In this document: piece after piece, positions 35,201 through 46,189 of the stretch
Numbering within the stretch: the stretch's first letter is position 1
Layout of the letters: each line of letters begins with the position of its first letter
Assembly: GCA_963693085.1 (NCBI GenBank)
Contig: OY856409.1
Span: 294,290,058-294,354,057, forward strand
Source: Alisma plantago-aquatica
Lineage: Eukaryota; Streptophyta; Magnoliopsida; Alismatales; Alismataceae
Length of the DNA stretch: 64,000 bases
Direction: 5' to 3'
Notes under the pieces: model-generated
The model's database searches: none
Told to the model about the DNA's origin: nothing
Seen by the model: the letters and a program-made list of their open reading frames with translations, nothing else
Translations under genes and position numbers: made by a program

Positions 35201-35973
35201 TTCCTGTGGAAGGATGGAGGGAGAGAGTCGTAAAATCTTTTCAAAACGTGGAGAGAAATAACAAAACACACGCACTGATATTGCTTTTTGAATTAGAAGA
35301 AGAAGGGAAGGGATGAAAGCGGAAGGGGTGATCAATGGAGGGGGAGAGTAACTTGGCATCAGAGTTGGGACGGGTGTCGGCAGCGGATTTTCAGAGGCCA
35401 AGACCATTTATTCAAGTCTGAAGTTGTGGTCTTTCGCATCATCAATTGAATTCAACGCACATATAACAATCCTCAGCAGCAGCAGAGTATGTATAGGTAA
35501 GATGGACAGTAGGTTCGAGGCAAAAAAAAAAAGCGAAAGTATAGAAATGAAGTGGATGCCAATTAAGCGGCGGGAAAAGAGGGAGGAGGGAAGGTGCTGT
35601 TTGGGAAAGAAAGAAAGAAAAAAGGACACAGAGGCAAGAACACCAAGTAGCAAGGCAAGCAAGGCGGAGGGAAGATGCTTAGATCTGGGCTCAGAAGTCA
35701 GAAGGAGAACCCCAGGCTCACAATTAAAAAAAAAAAACAGGAAAGAAGGAAGGAGAAGCAGAGTAGTGAGTTTTGCCGACAGACCTGCAGTGCCTTGACG
35801 AAGCTCTTGCTCCTCTCCATGGACATCTCGTCAAAGGTTGCTGCTGCGGGTCTGTTGACGAGCTTGTTGTTGCTGATTTTGTTAGCAGCCGGCGGTGTGT
35901 CGGGCTTGGAGTGGGCGTGGCGGTGCGGCGGCGGTGCGGGAGGGTGTGCCGGGTCTAGTTGCAGCGTCCCCAT
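23226..35973 (-). CDS. ABIL1: ABIL1-type Abl-interactor-like protein (SCAR/WAVE complex subunit), 9 exons
   Basis: Predicted 339-aa plant ABI-like protein. The family (known) is the ABI subunit of the SCAR/WAVE complex, which activates ARP2/3 actin nucleation in the cytoplasm. Exons on the minus strand: 35973-35785, 35203-35121, 25059-24909, 24315-24216, 24136-24044, 23965-23881, 23789-23737, 23621-23524, 23393-23226. All introns are GT/AG, phases agree, and the sum is 1020 nt. Motifs in order: MSMERSKSFVKALQ (about residue 50), RPQLYSAADYCEKSYLH, ALVNAVDHLGTVAYKLTDL, TPRHHKHYILP, KTLSWHLASETNST and the conserved tail NKSILSAFFAKNKYTKQK ending AYVS. MSMERSKSF rather than MQQSLLFS places it with ABIL1, not ABIL2/3. 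The start at 35973 has A at -3, G at +4 and an in-frame TGA upstream. It adds a proline-rich N-terminus of about 40 residues that is longer than usual, so the ATG at 35826 is an alternative. No broken exon is seen. Confidence 0.92.
25278..25690. repeat. Diverged direct repeat, about 215-bp period
   Basis: 'gtctaataaacatgctatgt' (about 25294) and 'gtctagttaagaacatgcta' (about 25511) start two parallel stretches. They share 'ttcttgaccaaa', 'ccgttaaaaattctaaatct'-like and 'aaccaatcatggggaga' blocks. An old tandem duplication in the intron. Confidence 0.65.
26204..26366 (+). mobile_element. tRNA-derived SINE with 14-bp target-site duplication
   Basis: Contains a pol III A-box-like 'tagcgcggatggttgagc' and a perfect B box GGTTCGAACCTCC about 45 bp later. 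A unique body follows, then a short A-rich end. It is flanked by AAATTAGCCATTAC at 26190-26203 and 26367-26380, an exact 14-bp duplication as expected for LINE-mediated insertion. It lies in ABIL1 intron 2, antisense to the gene. Confidence 0.88.
27130..27750. repeat. Minisatellite-like array of AGACCGTTTGG / AGACCGAATGG
   Basis: More than twenty copies of an 11-bp core (agaccg[tt/aa]tgg) occur at irregular spacing. Between 27217 and 27300 a tighter unit of about 36 bp ('ggtctgcgggaccgtttga...') is repeated. Open frames over it on both strands (RSARPF, FKRSRRP) merely reflect the repeat. Similar short-motif clusters elsewhere in this window sit in LTR promoters or hAT ends, so it may be a transposon's regulatory end. 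Confidence 0.85.
27990..30108. other. Intronic DNA of uncertain origin, possibly an LTR remnant
   Basis: Starts near TGTAACGTCTCGG, a Tekay-like LTR start. There follows a 'cttatatgaataagagcccg' core-promoter-like stretch with 'aaaccctagaattctcac', then a C-rich, stop-poor tract to 28990. LTR U5 regions often look like this, but I found no matching end, TSD or coding domain. 29000-30108 is AT-rich and unassigned. Confidence 0.3.
30117..31104. mobile_element. Non-autonomous hAT element A (CATGG-type TIR)
   Basis: 988 bp bounded by the exact 8-bp duplication CATGGTAT (30109-30116 and 31105-31112). The ends CATAGAATTAAATGTC and (reverse complement of the right end) CATGGAACAAAATTTC form an imperfect TIR. 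Subterminal regions are packed with 'cgaaattt' motifs on both sides. There is no transposase. Same family as 33026-33703. Confidence 0.82.
31113..31984. other. Intronic DNA, nothing recognised
   Basis: AT-rich, then pyrimidine-rich from about 31600. Open stretches at 31521-31982 are hydrophobic by composition and match no family. Confidence 0.5.
33026..33703. mobile_element. Non-autonomous hAT element B (CATGG-type TIR)
   Basis: 678 bp. The left end CATGGTTTAAAATTTC and the right end (reverse complement) CATGGTTCAAAATTTC differ at one position in 16. The flanking 8-mers are CTCTACAT (33018-33025) and TTCTACAT (33704-33711), a 7/8 duplication. Internal 'aaatttcg' motifs and the 'gatggctcagaaa' block are shared with element A. 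Inserted in the copia 3' LTR. Confidence 0.85.
33926..34446. mobile_element. hAT MITE C (CAGTGTTT TIR)
   Basis: 521 bp between perfect 8-bp duplications ATTGTATC (33918-33925, 34447-34454). TIR CAGTGTTTCAAAAA / CAGTGTTTTAAAAA. Both subterminal regions contain many 'tatgcgg' or 'ccgcata' motifs. There is no coding capacity. It lies in the same copia LTR as element B. Confidence 0.92.
34014..34119. repeat. 54-bp tandem duplication inside hAT MITE C
   Basis: 'gcggttttggatttttttaa' starts at 34016 and again at 34070, followed in both by the same AT-rich stretch to 'attaatcat'. The two units are almost identical. Confidence 0.92.
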
Positions 35974-36720
35974 CTTGGACCAGACCTCGTTGCTGTGACT
36001 TGAGGAGGGAGGAGACTCTCTTCTTCAAGAGAGGAATCCTAGGCCTAGAAGTGTTGACTGATGGTAGAAGAAGAAGAAGAAGAGTGCGGTGCGGTGGAAT
36101 CGGTTAAGTCAGAGTAGGGGGAGGGATGGAAGGAGGAGAGAAATAAACGAGTAGCCAAGTGGTGAGCAGCCGGGACAAAGACGGAGGGAGGAAGGGGCTT
36201 TAAATTCGGTAGAGGTGGAGTTAGTAGAAACAAAAGAAGGAGGCAGGCAAGGGAAGGGAAGGCAGAGACGATCAGCGAGTGAAAAGGAAGCAATGAATGC
36301 AGTACCGGAAGTGAAGGAAGGAAGTGGAGGACGGCCAAATAAGGGATCTGGATTTTTTAAAAGTTCCCTGCTCTTCTCCTCACTTGGGTTGTGGGGCCGG
36401 CCCACCGGGGAAACAGCTAAATTTAAGTACGGCTTTGTTTATTTATTTTTTGGTGCGAATTGAAAGGTTACGCGGTAATTGCAGCGGCCAATGGCAGAAA
36501 CAGGCGGAAAGAAAATAAAAAGGTACTATGTTTTCCATTCCAAATATTAATTCAAATTAAGGGAACTTTTCTGTTTTCTTCAATTTAATAAACGTACGTA
36601 TACCGAAGAAGAAGGGAAAAGTCCATTATTTCTTTGACTCGCACTGAGTCACTGACTGAGCGAGGAGCAGCAGCATCCTGGCGCCGTTGAGTAATAATAT
36701 ATAATTGGTTCTCGTGCAAG
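35974..36720 (-). promoter_or_regulatory. ABIL1: 5' UTR and probable core promoter of ABIL1
   Basis: Upstream of the start codon the minus strand is strongly pyrimidine-rich (CTT/TCC runs, 36050-36330), typical of plant leaders. At 36695-36708 the minus strand reads AATTATATATTATT, with CCAAT directly before it, a possible TATA/CCAAT pair. The true transcription start is not determinable here. Open frames in this stretch on both strands come from the composition bias. Confidence 0.4.
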
Positions 36721-38450
36721 TTGTTTTAAAGTAACACACACTAGTAATGACATGAATCGATAATAATAATAAAATAATAATAATAATCAAACAGCAGATG
36801 GGCAAAATAACAGCAGTGGGGGATTAAGTAGTTGGAACATTAGCAGCATCGTCGTCAGCTTTGGTGGGGTTGAAAGCATGATGGAGAAAATGTTGGACAC
36901 GCTAAGGTTGGGCTGGTTAGGTATCCCATGCTGATCAATGTTGGGTGTAAAAGGGGGGGAATGAGAGGTGAAAACGAGAGGTATGTATCTAACTGAAATT
37001 GAACAACCGAACCCGTACGTGTGTGCAAAGGAATATGTTTTGTCTTGCTTCAAAGTCAGGTTGGTTTTCCACTGGTCCTTGTAAAATGACTTGATTCAAA
37101 CGCAGGCCAGGTGACGGAGGAGATTGTGGTGGAGAATGTAGTTTCACTGGTTGTTAAGGTGCGGGGCACTGCCATGGAAGAAAATGGAAAGGCTTGATTT
37201 TCCTTTGGAATCTTGGCGGGCGGTGGCTGACGAGATACAACCACCCAACCCAACACGGCAAAAAGCAAATCCGAAACGCAGGATGCGACGTTCGTGCCGA
37301 GTGTCCTTGTCTTGGTGTTAAGTGGCTGCTCATGGCCATGGACCGCCGTGGGCGGACCGGAAAGTAAGGGTGAGCCGCGTGTGGGCCTTAGTGTTAGTTC
37401 ATGATTAATGTAGCGTGATTGCATTCATCGTCGGTGGTCCATCACAGATGACTCATTGTAATGATTTCTCACAGTGAGAATTGAGCAGCCAGTAGAGTTT
37501 GGCAATCGCTCTAGACAAAAAATAAAATGTAAAATGAAAGCGGTTGTACCGTGTGTTTGGCAACACGATCAGTAGCGATTGACCTGCTGCCCGCAGTTGT
37601 CCATCGTTGTCCGAGCAATTGTCACCGCTTTATCAAACAGGTGAGAAAGCCACACTAATGCCAGCTGACTTCTGACTTCTCTATATAAGTAACATGGGCA
37701 TATTCTGCTATATAGAGAGAGCCCACACACACGACGCGGAGCAAAGCGGTCCAGTGTTTAGCTGTGGTCACCTCTGACATCCCATGGCGACTTGTGTTGC
37801 TGTTGGATTGCGAACTTTTCTTTTTTGTTGTTGGATTAGGAACTTGGGTGATGGTCAGTGGTGTGGGCTTTCGTTTGTCCGATGCCAATTAATTTTTTGG
37901 TACTTCTCTTTCCATTCTTTTGCCCTAGGACCACCTCTTACTAAACTTCCACCTTTTTTTTCCCACCCCAAGCGCCGTCAACACTGATAATTTGAGGGTG
38001 TTTACTGTTTTACATCCCCGTTTCCACAAAGATATAGGTCCCCGTTTCGGTAACAAAATATAATTTGTTAGTCTTCTATTTAAGTGATGCTCTCCTTTTC
38101 TGGTGATCTTATATTATTCATTTGTGTTGTTGCACGTATACTACATCGTGTAAGCCTTATGTGTTCATGCATGATTCTCGTCTCTCTTGTGGGTTGATAG
38201 TTTTAGCCATTCGGGGGTGTTCTATTTGCATCCGGCTCGAGATTTTTCTCTCTTATGTTGTGTATATCATCCACTTGTGTTGACTCATATATACTATGGT
38301 GTGTAGGCTTTCTTCTTCTATCGTGGTGTGCCTCTTCTGCACACACTTTGCTACATTCTATTGTCTATATTAGCTTTGGCTAATAGTAGTTAGCATGGGT
38401 TAAGTCCAGTGTAGATGTAGCTAGGACAAAAAGAATGCAAAGAAAAAAAA
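36721..38450. other. Intergenic DNA upstream of ABIL1
   Basis: Short overlapping open frames exist (minus 36787-37053 and 37056-37424; plus 37784-37987) but show no family motif. A plus-strand 'ctctatataagtaac' near 37679 resembles a TATA box without a convincing gene behind it. Two similar 'gtttggca' stretches near 37500 and 37560 may belong to an unidentified MITE. Confidence 0.4.
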
Positions 38451-39241
38451 GTAGTTTTTGTCTTTTGTGCAAACTACATGTAATGACTGATTTAATTATT
38501 TAAAAAAATATTTTATAAATGGGAAAGGTACTCCTCATGTAATGACTGATTTTCATCTTAGACATCTAATAAGGGTTTACTTAGATGATTACATACTTAA
38601 CTACAATAATTTTTATTTAAGCTTGATCAATGATTATAGTCTAATTATGATGTTTTAAACATAATGAGAAACTCTAATCATACATTTTTTTGAGGAATTA
38701 AGATTTAAGGAGTTTAAACATGACTTATTATTATGATGTTTTAAACATAATGGAATGTTGTTTGGGTCTGTTCATTGGACGAGATTCTACCTAACAATAA
38801 CTCAACCAGACGAGATTTAAGTAGTTTTTGTCTTTTGTGCAAACTAGGAATGGGACTAGGAACTTATCTTCAATATTTCATCTTTTTAAGCCCAACAAGA
38901 TTACTACTAATTAAATAATCATTTAAATTTTTTTTCTAAATTGGAAAGGTACTCATCATGTAATGACTTATTTTCATCTTAGACATCTAATAAGGGTTTA
39001 CTTGAATGATTACATGTTTAACTATAATAATTTTTATTTAAGCTTGATCAATGATTATAGTCTAATTATGATGTTTTAAACATAATGAGAAACTCTAATC
39101 ATGCCTTTTTTTGAGGAATTAAGGTTTGAGGAGTTTAAACCTGACTATTTAATATGATGTTTTAAACATAATGGAATGTTGTTTGGGTCTGTTCATTGGA
39201 TGAGATTCTACGTAATAATAACTCGACTGGCCAAGCATTCA
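38451..39241. repeat. Tandem duplication of about 0.4 kb
   Basis: 'gtagtttttgtcttttgtgc' starts at 38451 and again at 38821. The copies then run in parallel ('gacatctaataagggtttac' at 38561 and 38982) to 'gagattctac'. The second copy has about 50 bp extra near its start. Inside each copy 'gatgttttaaacataatg' occurs twice, with GTTTAAAC-like palindromes. Confidence 0.9.
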
Positions 39242-40464
39242 GACTGGAATCTAGTAGTCTTATGTTTAATTTTTATTTATTTGTTTCTTGTTCTTTCTGA
39301 GCTGAAATTTCAAAAGGATCTTATAAATCCATTTTAGATAACTTTTTCAATTTTTAAAAATTTTTGGAGTATGTTTGAATGACCCAGACCCCTTTATCAA
39401 CCGATCTATTTATTAAGAACAATCTCACACATTGACAAAATCTTCCAAAATAAAAATAAACACTATGAAGGGCTTGTTTACAATTGTTACAAACACCTAA
39501 ATTGATATATATCAACAAAATAATACTCTAGTAGCACATATAGTCAGTCACTCCTATCTGAGATGCGAAATTCTCACAACCGAGGGAGAGTTAGGATTTG
39601 AGAGGGGCACGAGGCGGAATTGATGATCTAGGGTTTTATCTTCTAAGGAATAGTGAAATCAAGTAAGTTGGTCGACTTTAGATAAATTTTCATGGTTAAT
39701 CTTCTCTCCTATATCTAGATTTTGTCCCTCATTTGATTTGGATCAAAATAGATATCAAACCGTCCTTTTTCTCTTTCTTTCTTTCGTATTTTCCTTTCTA
39801 GGGTTTCTTAGTTGAATAGAGCAAGAAATGAATGGAATCCTCACGAGTTGGTTGTGTTTGTAGAAATTAAGACTATGAATAATTTTTTTAAGATATTTGA
39901 CACCTGAGGTGAGTGTTTATCTCCCCCTTAATCTCTATAATCATGTTGAAAGCATAATTATATCTGGCTAAGATAATTAGGATCCTTGGTTGTCTTTGTA
40001 TGTGATTGGGGATCAATTAGGAAGATTTTAGGATTTTCTCAAATGGTTTCTATTTATGTTGATAAAAAGAGAGGTCTTCACATCACATATCCATTATGAA
40101 ATGGCAAGGGACTCCTTATATTCCTTCCAAAATGGAAAGGGATTCTGCATATTCCTTCCAAATTGAAAATGGACTCCTCATATTCCTTTTGAAATGGAAA
40201 GGGAGTCCTCGTATCCCTTTTAATGTACAAGAATGGTCGTGTTATTGCGTCAAATTGGGAATACAATTAAGCATGGAAGTGTTATAAATAAGACACATGG
40301 GCTTCGGGTTAAACACGAATTTCGTATCTAAGACAACAAAGTATTTCATTTGTATTTTGTTGTCCTGGCGTTGTTGCCTTACACAACCTCTCCTTGTGTG
40401 CGTCTCTCATGGAATTCTCTCTTGAATAAGAGATCTCTTCTAGTTCCCTCTCTTTTGACATGAT
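39242..40464 (+). other. Probable 5' part of the hAT element that carries the split transposase
   Basis: No gene is recognised. It precedes the hAT transposase reading frame that starts about 40465. It includes a minisatellite (40070-40225). I could not find the 5' terminal inverted repeat. Confidence 0.35.
40070..40225. repeat. Degenerate tandem repeat, about 40 bp x 4
   Basis: Units of 'gaaatggaaagggactcctc' plus 'atattccttc' are repeated about four times with substitutions. The small open frames on both strands are by-products. Confidence 0.8.
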
Positions 40465-40549
40465 ATGTTGGGTGGTGGTATCTACTCCTCCATCTCTATA
40501 AGCCAGACTTTGATCTGTACTCCTCAAACTAAGCAAACTACATTGGATA
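40465..40549 (+). pseudogene. BED-finger hAT transposase, 5' part (split by gypsy element)
   Basis: An open frame from ATG at 40465 (MLGGGIYSSISIS...) runs into the gypsy insertion at 40550. The frame continues at 63604 if the insertion and one copy of the GGATA duplication are removed. The continuation enters a BED zinc finger. This is the N-terminus of a plant hAT (Ac/Tam3-like) transposase. Confidence 0.65.
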
Positions 40550-42529
40550 TGTGACGACCCGATTACAAATCAAGCCATCACCAGTAATAATTGTGGAATA
40601 ACCATAAGCAGCGGAATTAACAAAAAATCACTAAGAATTAAAATCATTTTGCACATAGATCCTCTTCCAGGAAAACTCTTACAGAAAGAACTAAAACTTT
40701 ATATTCCATGGTTCATATTGTACACACATTGTACCATCTCATCTCGAGGATAAAAAGTACCAGTTGCTTTATTTAACCATATACAACAGCAGCATAAAAC
40801 CTCGAGGAAAACAAACCAAAATCTCAAGTTGTACGTAAAAACCACTAAGAACTATCTCCAAGGACCTAAGAGTATAGAGACGACACATAGGACTTTCATC
40901 TACAAAACAAGATAGAAAGTATACTCGACCTGAGCTACTACTGTTGCCCCTACTGATATGGTCCTTTTTCTATAGTCTGGTTTCTACTTCCTCATCCGCG
41001 TCCACCTAAAATTTGTGGATCCCACGGGGGTGAGACTATTATCCCAGCGAGAGATATAACTCTCTGTCGACCATATTATTATTACAGGAAATAGTATACA
41101 ACTGAACAGATGATACTTTATGCAATTAACAGGTACATTCTTAGCGCAAAGCAATAGCAGTGATAAAATAATTCAGCTATTCATAATAGAGATATAAATC
41201 ATCTATTTGCTTTGTAAGGAATATGAAGAACATATATAACATCTATCAACTAAGATGTATAAAGGTAATAAGGCATCAACCAATATTTTCCGTATTCGAT
41301 CCTTAAACAAATACATTATACGGCTGATTACATGTTTACATTCACATTTATGCCCATAGGAGATGAGGTATACTGCTCATGCTCCAACCGACCATGACTA
41401 CGTTAAGCATCGGTACCATACAAGGTCAGTGGCAGAGCCGGCTGTCACGACCTCACTTGTGTCGTTCAGTATGAGATAACTTGGCATGACATCTTGTGTC
41501 AACTTCCATTAGCTTTGTTGGGGTATAACGACATCTTTACTATAGAGTTACATCCGTAGCATGAACTCTCTTCGGGAGAAGACCATTGAGCTTTCCCAGA
41601 TTATTGTTCATTAGGAAGTCCACTGAGGGATCTTGGTTTAGTTTCATCAGGAAGTCCACTGAGCAACCTGATGAGTTGGGGAGTTCACTAAGCACCCCTG
41701 TTTAGTTGGGGAGTCCACTAAGCACCCCTGTATAATAATTACATATTCAAAAATATGTATACTGAGTTAAACTCGTTTCACCATTAAGAAAATCCTGACA
41801 CTGAATGGATCTATGGTCTGGGCAACTACATGATAACATTTAACTTGATTAATTAAGTGTATTAAAGTATCTTTTAGCATCAATCAAGTTGCAAGCAAGA
41901 ATTATATCAGATGCTACAAAGAAAGATATAATATATTTATTAAGTACTTTCATGATTCTTTGGAACACATATAACACTTAGGATCTCAATCTCTTATCAT
42001 CATCATGCTTGGGTATTCAAACCCTTAATTCATCACTGAGTACTATCACCACTTAGCAGATAACCATTACGTCTAGGTCATCAGATCAAGATATTAATTC
42101 ATGTAGTTCACAAATCTCATTAAATCTGTATCATATAAAAACCATAGCTCTTACTTAGCTATGCTCATTACCTCATGATACATGCATGGTTAGAACATCA
42201 AGTATATGCCATTACCATGCAATATAAAAGAAACACATTCTTCCCATTCATCACTTATCATTTAAGATTTACTTTCATTAACCACTTAGGATTTTCAAGA
42301 TCACATCATAAGGATTACATCCTAATTCATACTTCATTCATACTAGGAGTATCACATATACTTGTTACCAAATATTATATTCTCTCTCATCCTTACTAGG
42401 ATGTTAATTCCACCATACTTTTAATAGGTTGGCTCCATTCATCTTTTAAGAATGTTAGTTCATAATTATAAAATTGCATTATAACACACAACATATATCA
42501 CTTAGTAAAATACATTGTATTGAAACATA

Positions 42530-43260
42530 CCTTCCATATCGGGTATCATGGTGTATATATGCTATCATATTGTGCTTGAGATACAACCTTCACATCATAT
42601 CGTTTATCCATATCGGGCATGTGGTGTAACCACACCATCATATCGTGTTTAGGGTGTATCCCCTAACACCATAACATGTATCCATCTTGGGTTGGCTATC
42701 ACTTAGTTCTTATCATCTCAAGTTAACCTTATTTCGTGTATGAGCTAGTTGCTTGACCTCATATCGGGTATATTTGGCACCATATCGAGCATCATGGTGT
42801 ATGTCTCATCATGGTATCGTTTGAGAAGTGTATTCATAATACCATATTGGGTTCCTGTATTGGATTATCATATCGTGTTTCCATGTGGGTTGATCATATC
42901 GGGTTAGCATATGGATAGGCCATTATGCTTATAACCTTTCATTCCTTCCAAGGTCAATTCTATCATATATTTAAATGACAACTAGATATCAGGTTGAGAT
43001 CTACGACAATCCTTTACACATAAGGATAGGGGTATGGGTTCAAAGGCATATTGAGTTTCACTTCCTTATCTAGGGTTTTCTCATCATATCGGTTAGAGTG
43101 TACCATATCGTACAAGAAGTATAGACTTGACCTTATATTGTGTATAAGGTGTAAGTAGGTACCTCCCATATCGTTCATAAGACATGCCTCATATCGTTCA
43201 TGAGGTATCACCCATATCCATATCGGGTTACCCTACATCTTGGGTTCCATATCGGTTTTA
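42530..43260. repeat. Dispersed CATATCG[G/T][G/T]T motif cluster in gypsy LTR
   Basis: About 15-18 copies of 'catatcgggt', 'catatcgtgt', 'catatcgttc' and similar lie at irregular intervals of 20-60 bp. The same cluster is at about 51779-52510 in the other LTR. Relative to the TATA box (43781) it lies 0.5-1.2 kb downstream, in the transcribed R/U5 leader. Confidence 0.85.
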
Positions 43261-43780
43261 AGGTACTTCAACCTATGTCAGGTTGTACCATGGTGATGTC
43301 ACCACCATCCACCTCTAGACTATTATCCTTACTACCCTAAGACATGGACATCAGTCCTAACATACGTTTGGAACTCCATGGAACATCAATTAATCATAAG
43401 AACTCGAATTTGAAAGTAGTTCAACAAGTTCAATAATATTGAAAATGAATAATAACATAGTTAGGTTCAAGTTATATAACCCACCTATAAAGCAACTTCC
43501 GAGCTCCAACTCTTCACGTTACCAAGGTTGAAGATGAGCTAATCAAAGTCCAAGGCTTGAGCTCCTTAGAACTTTGCACGATATCTTCCTCACTTGTGGC
43601 TGCTATTACCTTGCTAGGTTGCTATGACCTTGCTTGGCCAATATCCTTTCTCTTTGGCCGATACCAAGCTCTAAAACTTGACACTCCTCACTCATGCATG
43701 ATACTAGGGTAGTATGCATGGTATCTAAGGGAAAGATGGAAACAAGATCCAAAAATTCTACTAATAGGTGAAGGAAAGGG

Positions 43781-43789
43781 TATTTATAC
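43781..43789 (-). promoter_or_regulatory. TATA box of the gypsy 3' LTR
   Basis: The minus strand reads GTATAAATACCC, a strong plant TATA box. It leaves about 0.9 kb of U3 and over 3 kb of R/U5. Confidence 0.7.
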
Positions 43790-44693
43790 TTGTGGTTTAT
43801 GAAAAAGAGTGTAAGAGTTGTCATTACCTTAAGCTACTAAGTGCCCTATGGCCATGCATGGATTGACACATATATTTGCATGTATCCCATATTTATCTTA
43901 CCATGAAAAATAAGAACTTGAGGATAAAGAAAAGGATAAGGGTCATCCCTTTTGGTTATCTTCTAGGGCAAGTTACTTCCACTCACATTATTATTATATT
44001 CAACACAACCTTTTCCAAATGAAAAGTTGCAAACTGGTATATATGACTTCCTTGAGGTGCTTATCCCATCATGGGCAAAGCTAAGAGTAAAAAAACCGAT
44101 AGGAGACTTCATTTATGGTTCCATGTCCAATAAGGACTCCTATTTTCAAGTCTTCAACTTGATATGACTCATACAAGGGTTTTAATTTAGTCTTTTCATC
44201 ACAAAGAATGCTATCTATCCAGGATGATTCAAACATAGTGTATCCTTCTTTATCTCTCCTCTAAATGATACTAGGAAGGAGTAAGGGTATTCTAGAAGTG
44301 GTAATTTACACATCAACCCTCCATTTTGGATATATTACAATTTGTACCATAATTAATGCACAAAGCGCTTATCATTTATTCAAACCAATTTTCACTTAGA
44401 ATTTAGGCTTTCTACAAGTCACCACTTAGTATCATTCTCACTCTTATGTTGTTAGAACACTTAGGGTACATTCAACATGTGACATTTTGCAATATAACCC
44501 CCCATCTTGCGTAAATTGCACTTTACACTCAAACTATCATATAATGCACAAATAGTTTACAAATAATCTCAAACTTGAAAATAACTTCACAAAGAGTCTT
44601 AATTACTTTTCAAAAGATTAGAACAAGTTTGTAAATGACTTAATTAAGTAAAACTTATAGGGTTAGGGCATAATCCAGGTCAGGGATGTTACA

Positions 44694-44716
44694 ATTATCA
44701 ACCCCTAAAAAGGATT
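44694..44716 (-). other. Polypurine tract of the gypsy element
   Basis: The minus strand TTTTTAGGGGTTGATAATTG lies immediately before the 3' LTR start TGTAACATCC, at the position of the plus-strand primer. Confidence 0.6.
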
Positions 44717-44724
44717 TTGTCCCT

Positions 44725-46161
44725 GAAATCTCAAGAGAAAAGAGAAGGGTACTTCCTCCTCATCTCTTCCTCTAGCTCCCATGTGGCTTCTTCAATGCCA
44801 CAGTGATGCCAGAGAACTTTCACAAGAGCTATGTCTTTCTTCTTCAACTTCTTGACCCTTCTGTCAAGAATCATCATAGGACCTTACACATAGGACATAT
44901 CTTCATTCAATTCTACCTCTACAGGTTGCAACACCATCTCTGTATCGAGATGACACTTTCTCAGCATAGATATATGAAACACTGGATGTAGTCTATGTAG
45001 CACATGTGGCAATTCCAACCTATAAGCTACCTTCCCAATCCGTGTTGTTATTGGGTAAGGTCCCTTAAATCTAGGAGCTAACTTACCCTTCTTCCCAAAT
45101 CTGAGAACACCTTTCCAAGGAGAGACCTTGAGATACACTATGTCTCCAACTTTGAACTCTAAAGGTCTACAGAGTTTATCGACATAAGACTTTTGTCTAT
45201 CTTGTGCATCTTTCAACTATTGTTGTATGACTTTAATCTTTTCAGTTGTTTGTTGCACGAACTCTGGACCCAAAAGTTGGTATTCTCCAGTCTCAAACCA
45301 ACATAACAGAGATCTACAACGTCTACCATATAATGCTTCATATGGTGCCATATTAATACTAGCCTGATAACTATTGTTATAGGCAAACTCTATCAAGCTC
45401 AAGTGTAAGTACCAACTTCCTACAAACTGAATAACACACGCTCTAAGAAAGTCTTCCAAAGTCTATATAGTCCTTTCAGACTGTCCATCCGTCTGAGGGT
45501 GAAAAGTTGTACTAAACTTCAACTGCGTACCCATGGCTTTATGTAGTCATTCCCAAAAATGACTCGTGAACTGGGTACCTCTATCAGACACAATCGTAGC
45601 TGGAACTCTATGCAACCACACTATCTCATCTATGTAGATCTGTGTAAGTTTCTTAGCTGTATAGGTTGTTTTAACAGGAAGAAAATGTGATGTCTTAGTC
45701 AACCTATCAACTATCACCCAAATGGAATCATGGCTTTTGGCCGTTATGGGTAGACCAACCATAAATTCCATCGTCACATGATCCCATTTCCATTGAGGTA
45801 TAGATAACTGTTGCAATGTTCCTGCAGGTTTCTGGTGTTCTGCTTTAACTTGCTTCTTCAACCTGGACTACCAATACATATCTTTTAAGTTATGATACAT
45901 TTTAGTGGTCCCTGGATGCATTGCATACATGGATGAGTGAGCTTCCTCCATAACTAACTTTCTTAAGTTACTAACATCAGGAACTACCATCCTACCATGG
46001 TAACAAACTATCTTGTCCTTTGATTCATGAAAATCGTCCCGTTTCTCACTACCCAACTCTGACTTGATTTGCTGAATCACATTATCAAATTGTTGTACCT
46101 CTTTAATATGTTCTTTTGAAGTAGGTTTCACATGCATCTCAGCTAACAACCCTGCTAACAA
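44725..46161 (-). pseudogene. Gypsy integrase with C-terminal chromodomain remnant
   Basis: 46161-45868 holds the H2C2 zinc-binding segment (EAHSSMYAMHPGTTKMYHNL). 45861-45547 holds the catalytic core start (IPQWKWDHVTMEFMVGLP, DSIWVIVDRLTKTSHFLPV, VSDRGTQFTS). 45459-45217 holds core and GPY-type context (IEFAYNNSYQASINMAPYEA) and 45216-44884 FKVGDIVYLKVSPWKGV with FKGPYPI. After the stop at about 44883 a chromodomain-like end follows (VLWHHCGIEEATWELEEEM). Several stops separate the blocks, so it is not translatable as one protein. Confidence 0.9.
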
Positions 46162-46189
46162 AGATACCTCTAACTACACATTCATCTGT

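Larger units (their letters stand above)
40550..44693 (-). repeat. 3' LTR of the gypsy element
   Basis: 4144 bp, TGTGACGACCCG to GGGATGTTACA on the plus strand. Many differences from the other LTR look like C-to-T or G-to-A changes (GACGACCCG versus GACGATCTG). A shared 74-codon stretch (42175-42399 and 51419-51643) differs at six residues. Confidence 0.93.

Noticed and set aside
35408..36463. Many overlapping open frames around the ABIL1 start
   Set aside because: Purine/pyrimidine strand bias leaves all frames open; only the frame with the ABI motif is supported.
37056..37424. 122-codon minus-strand frame upstream of ABIL1
   Set aside because: No motif, biased composition, another frame open in parallel; insufficient for a gene call.
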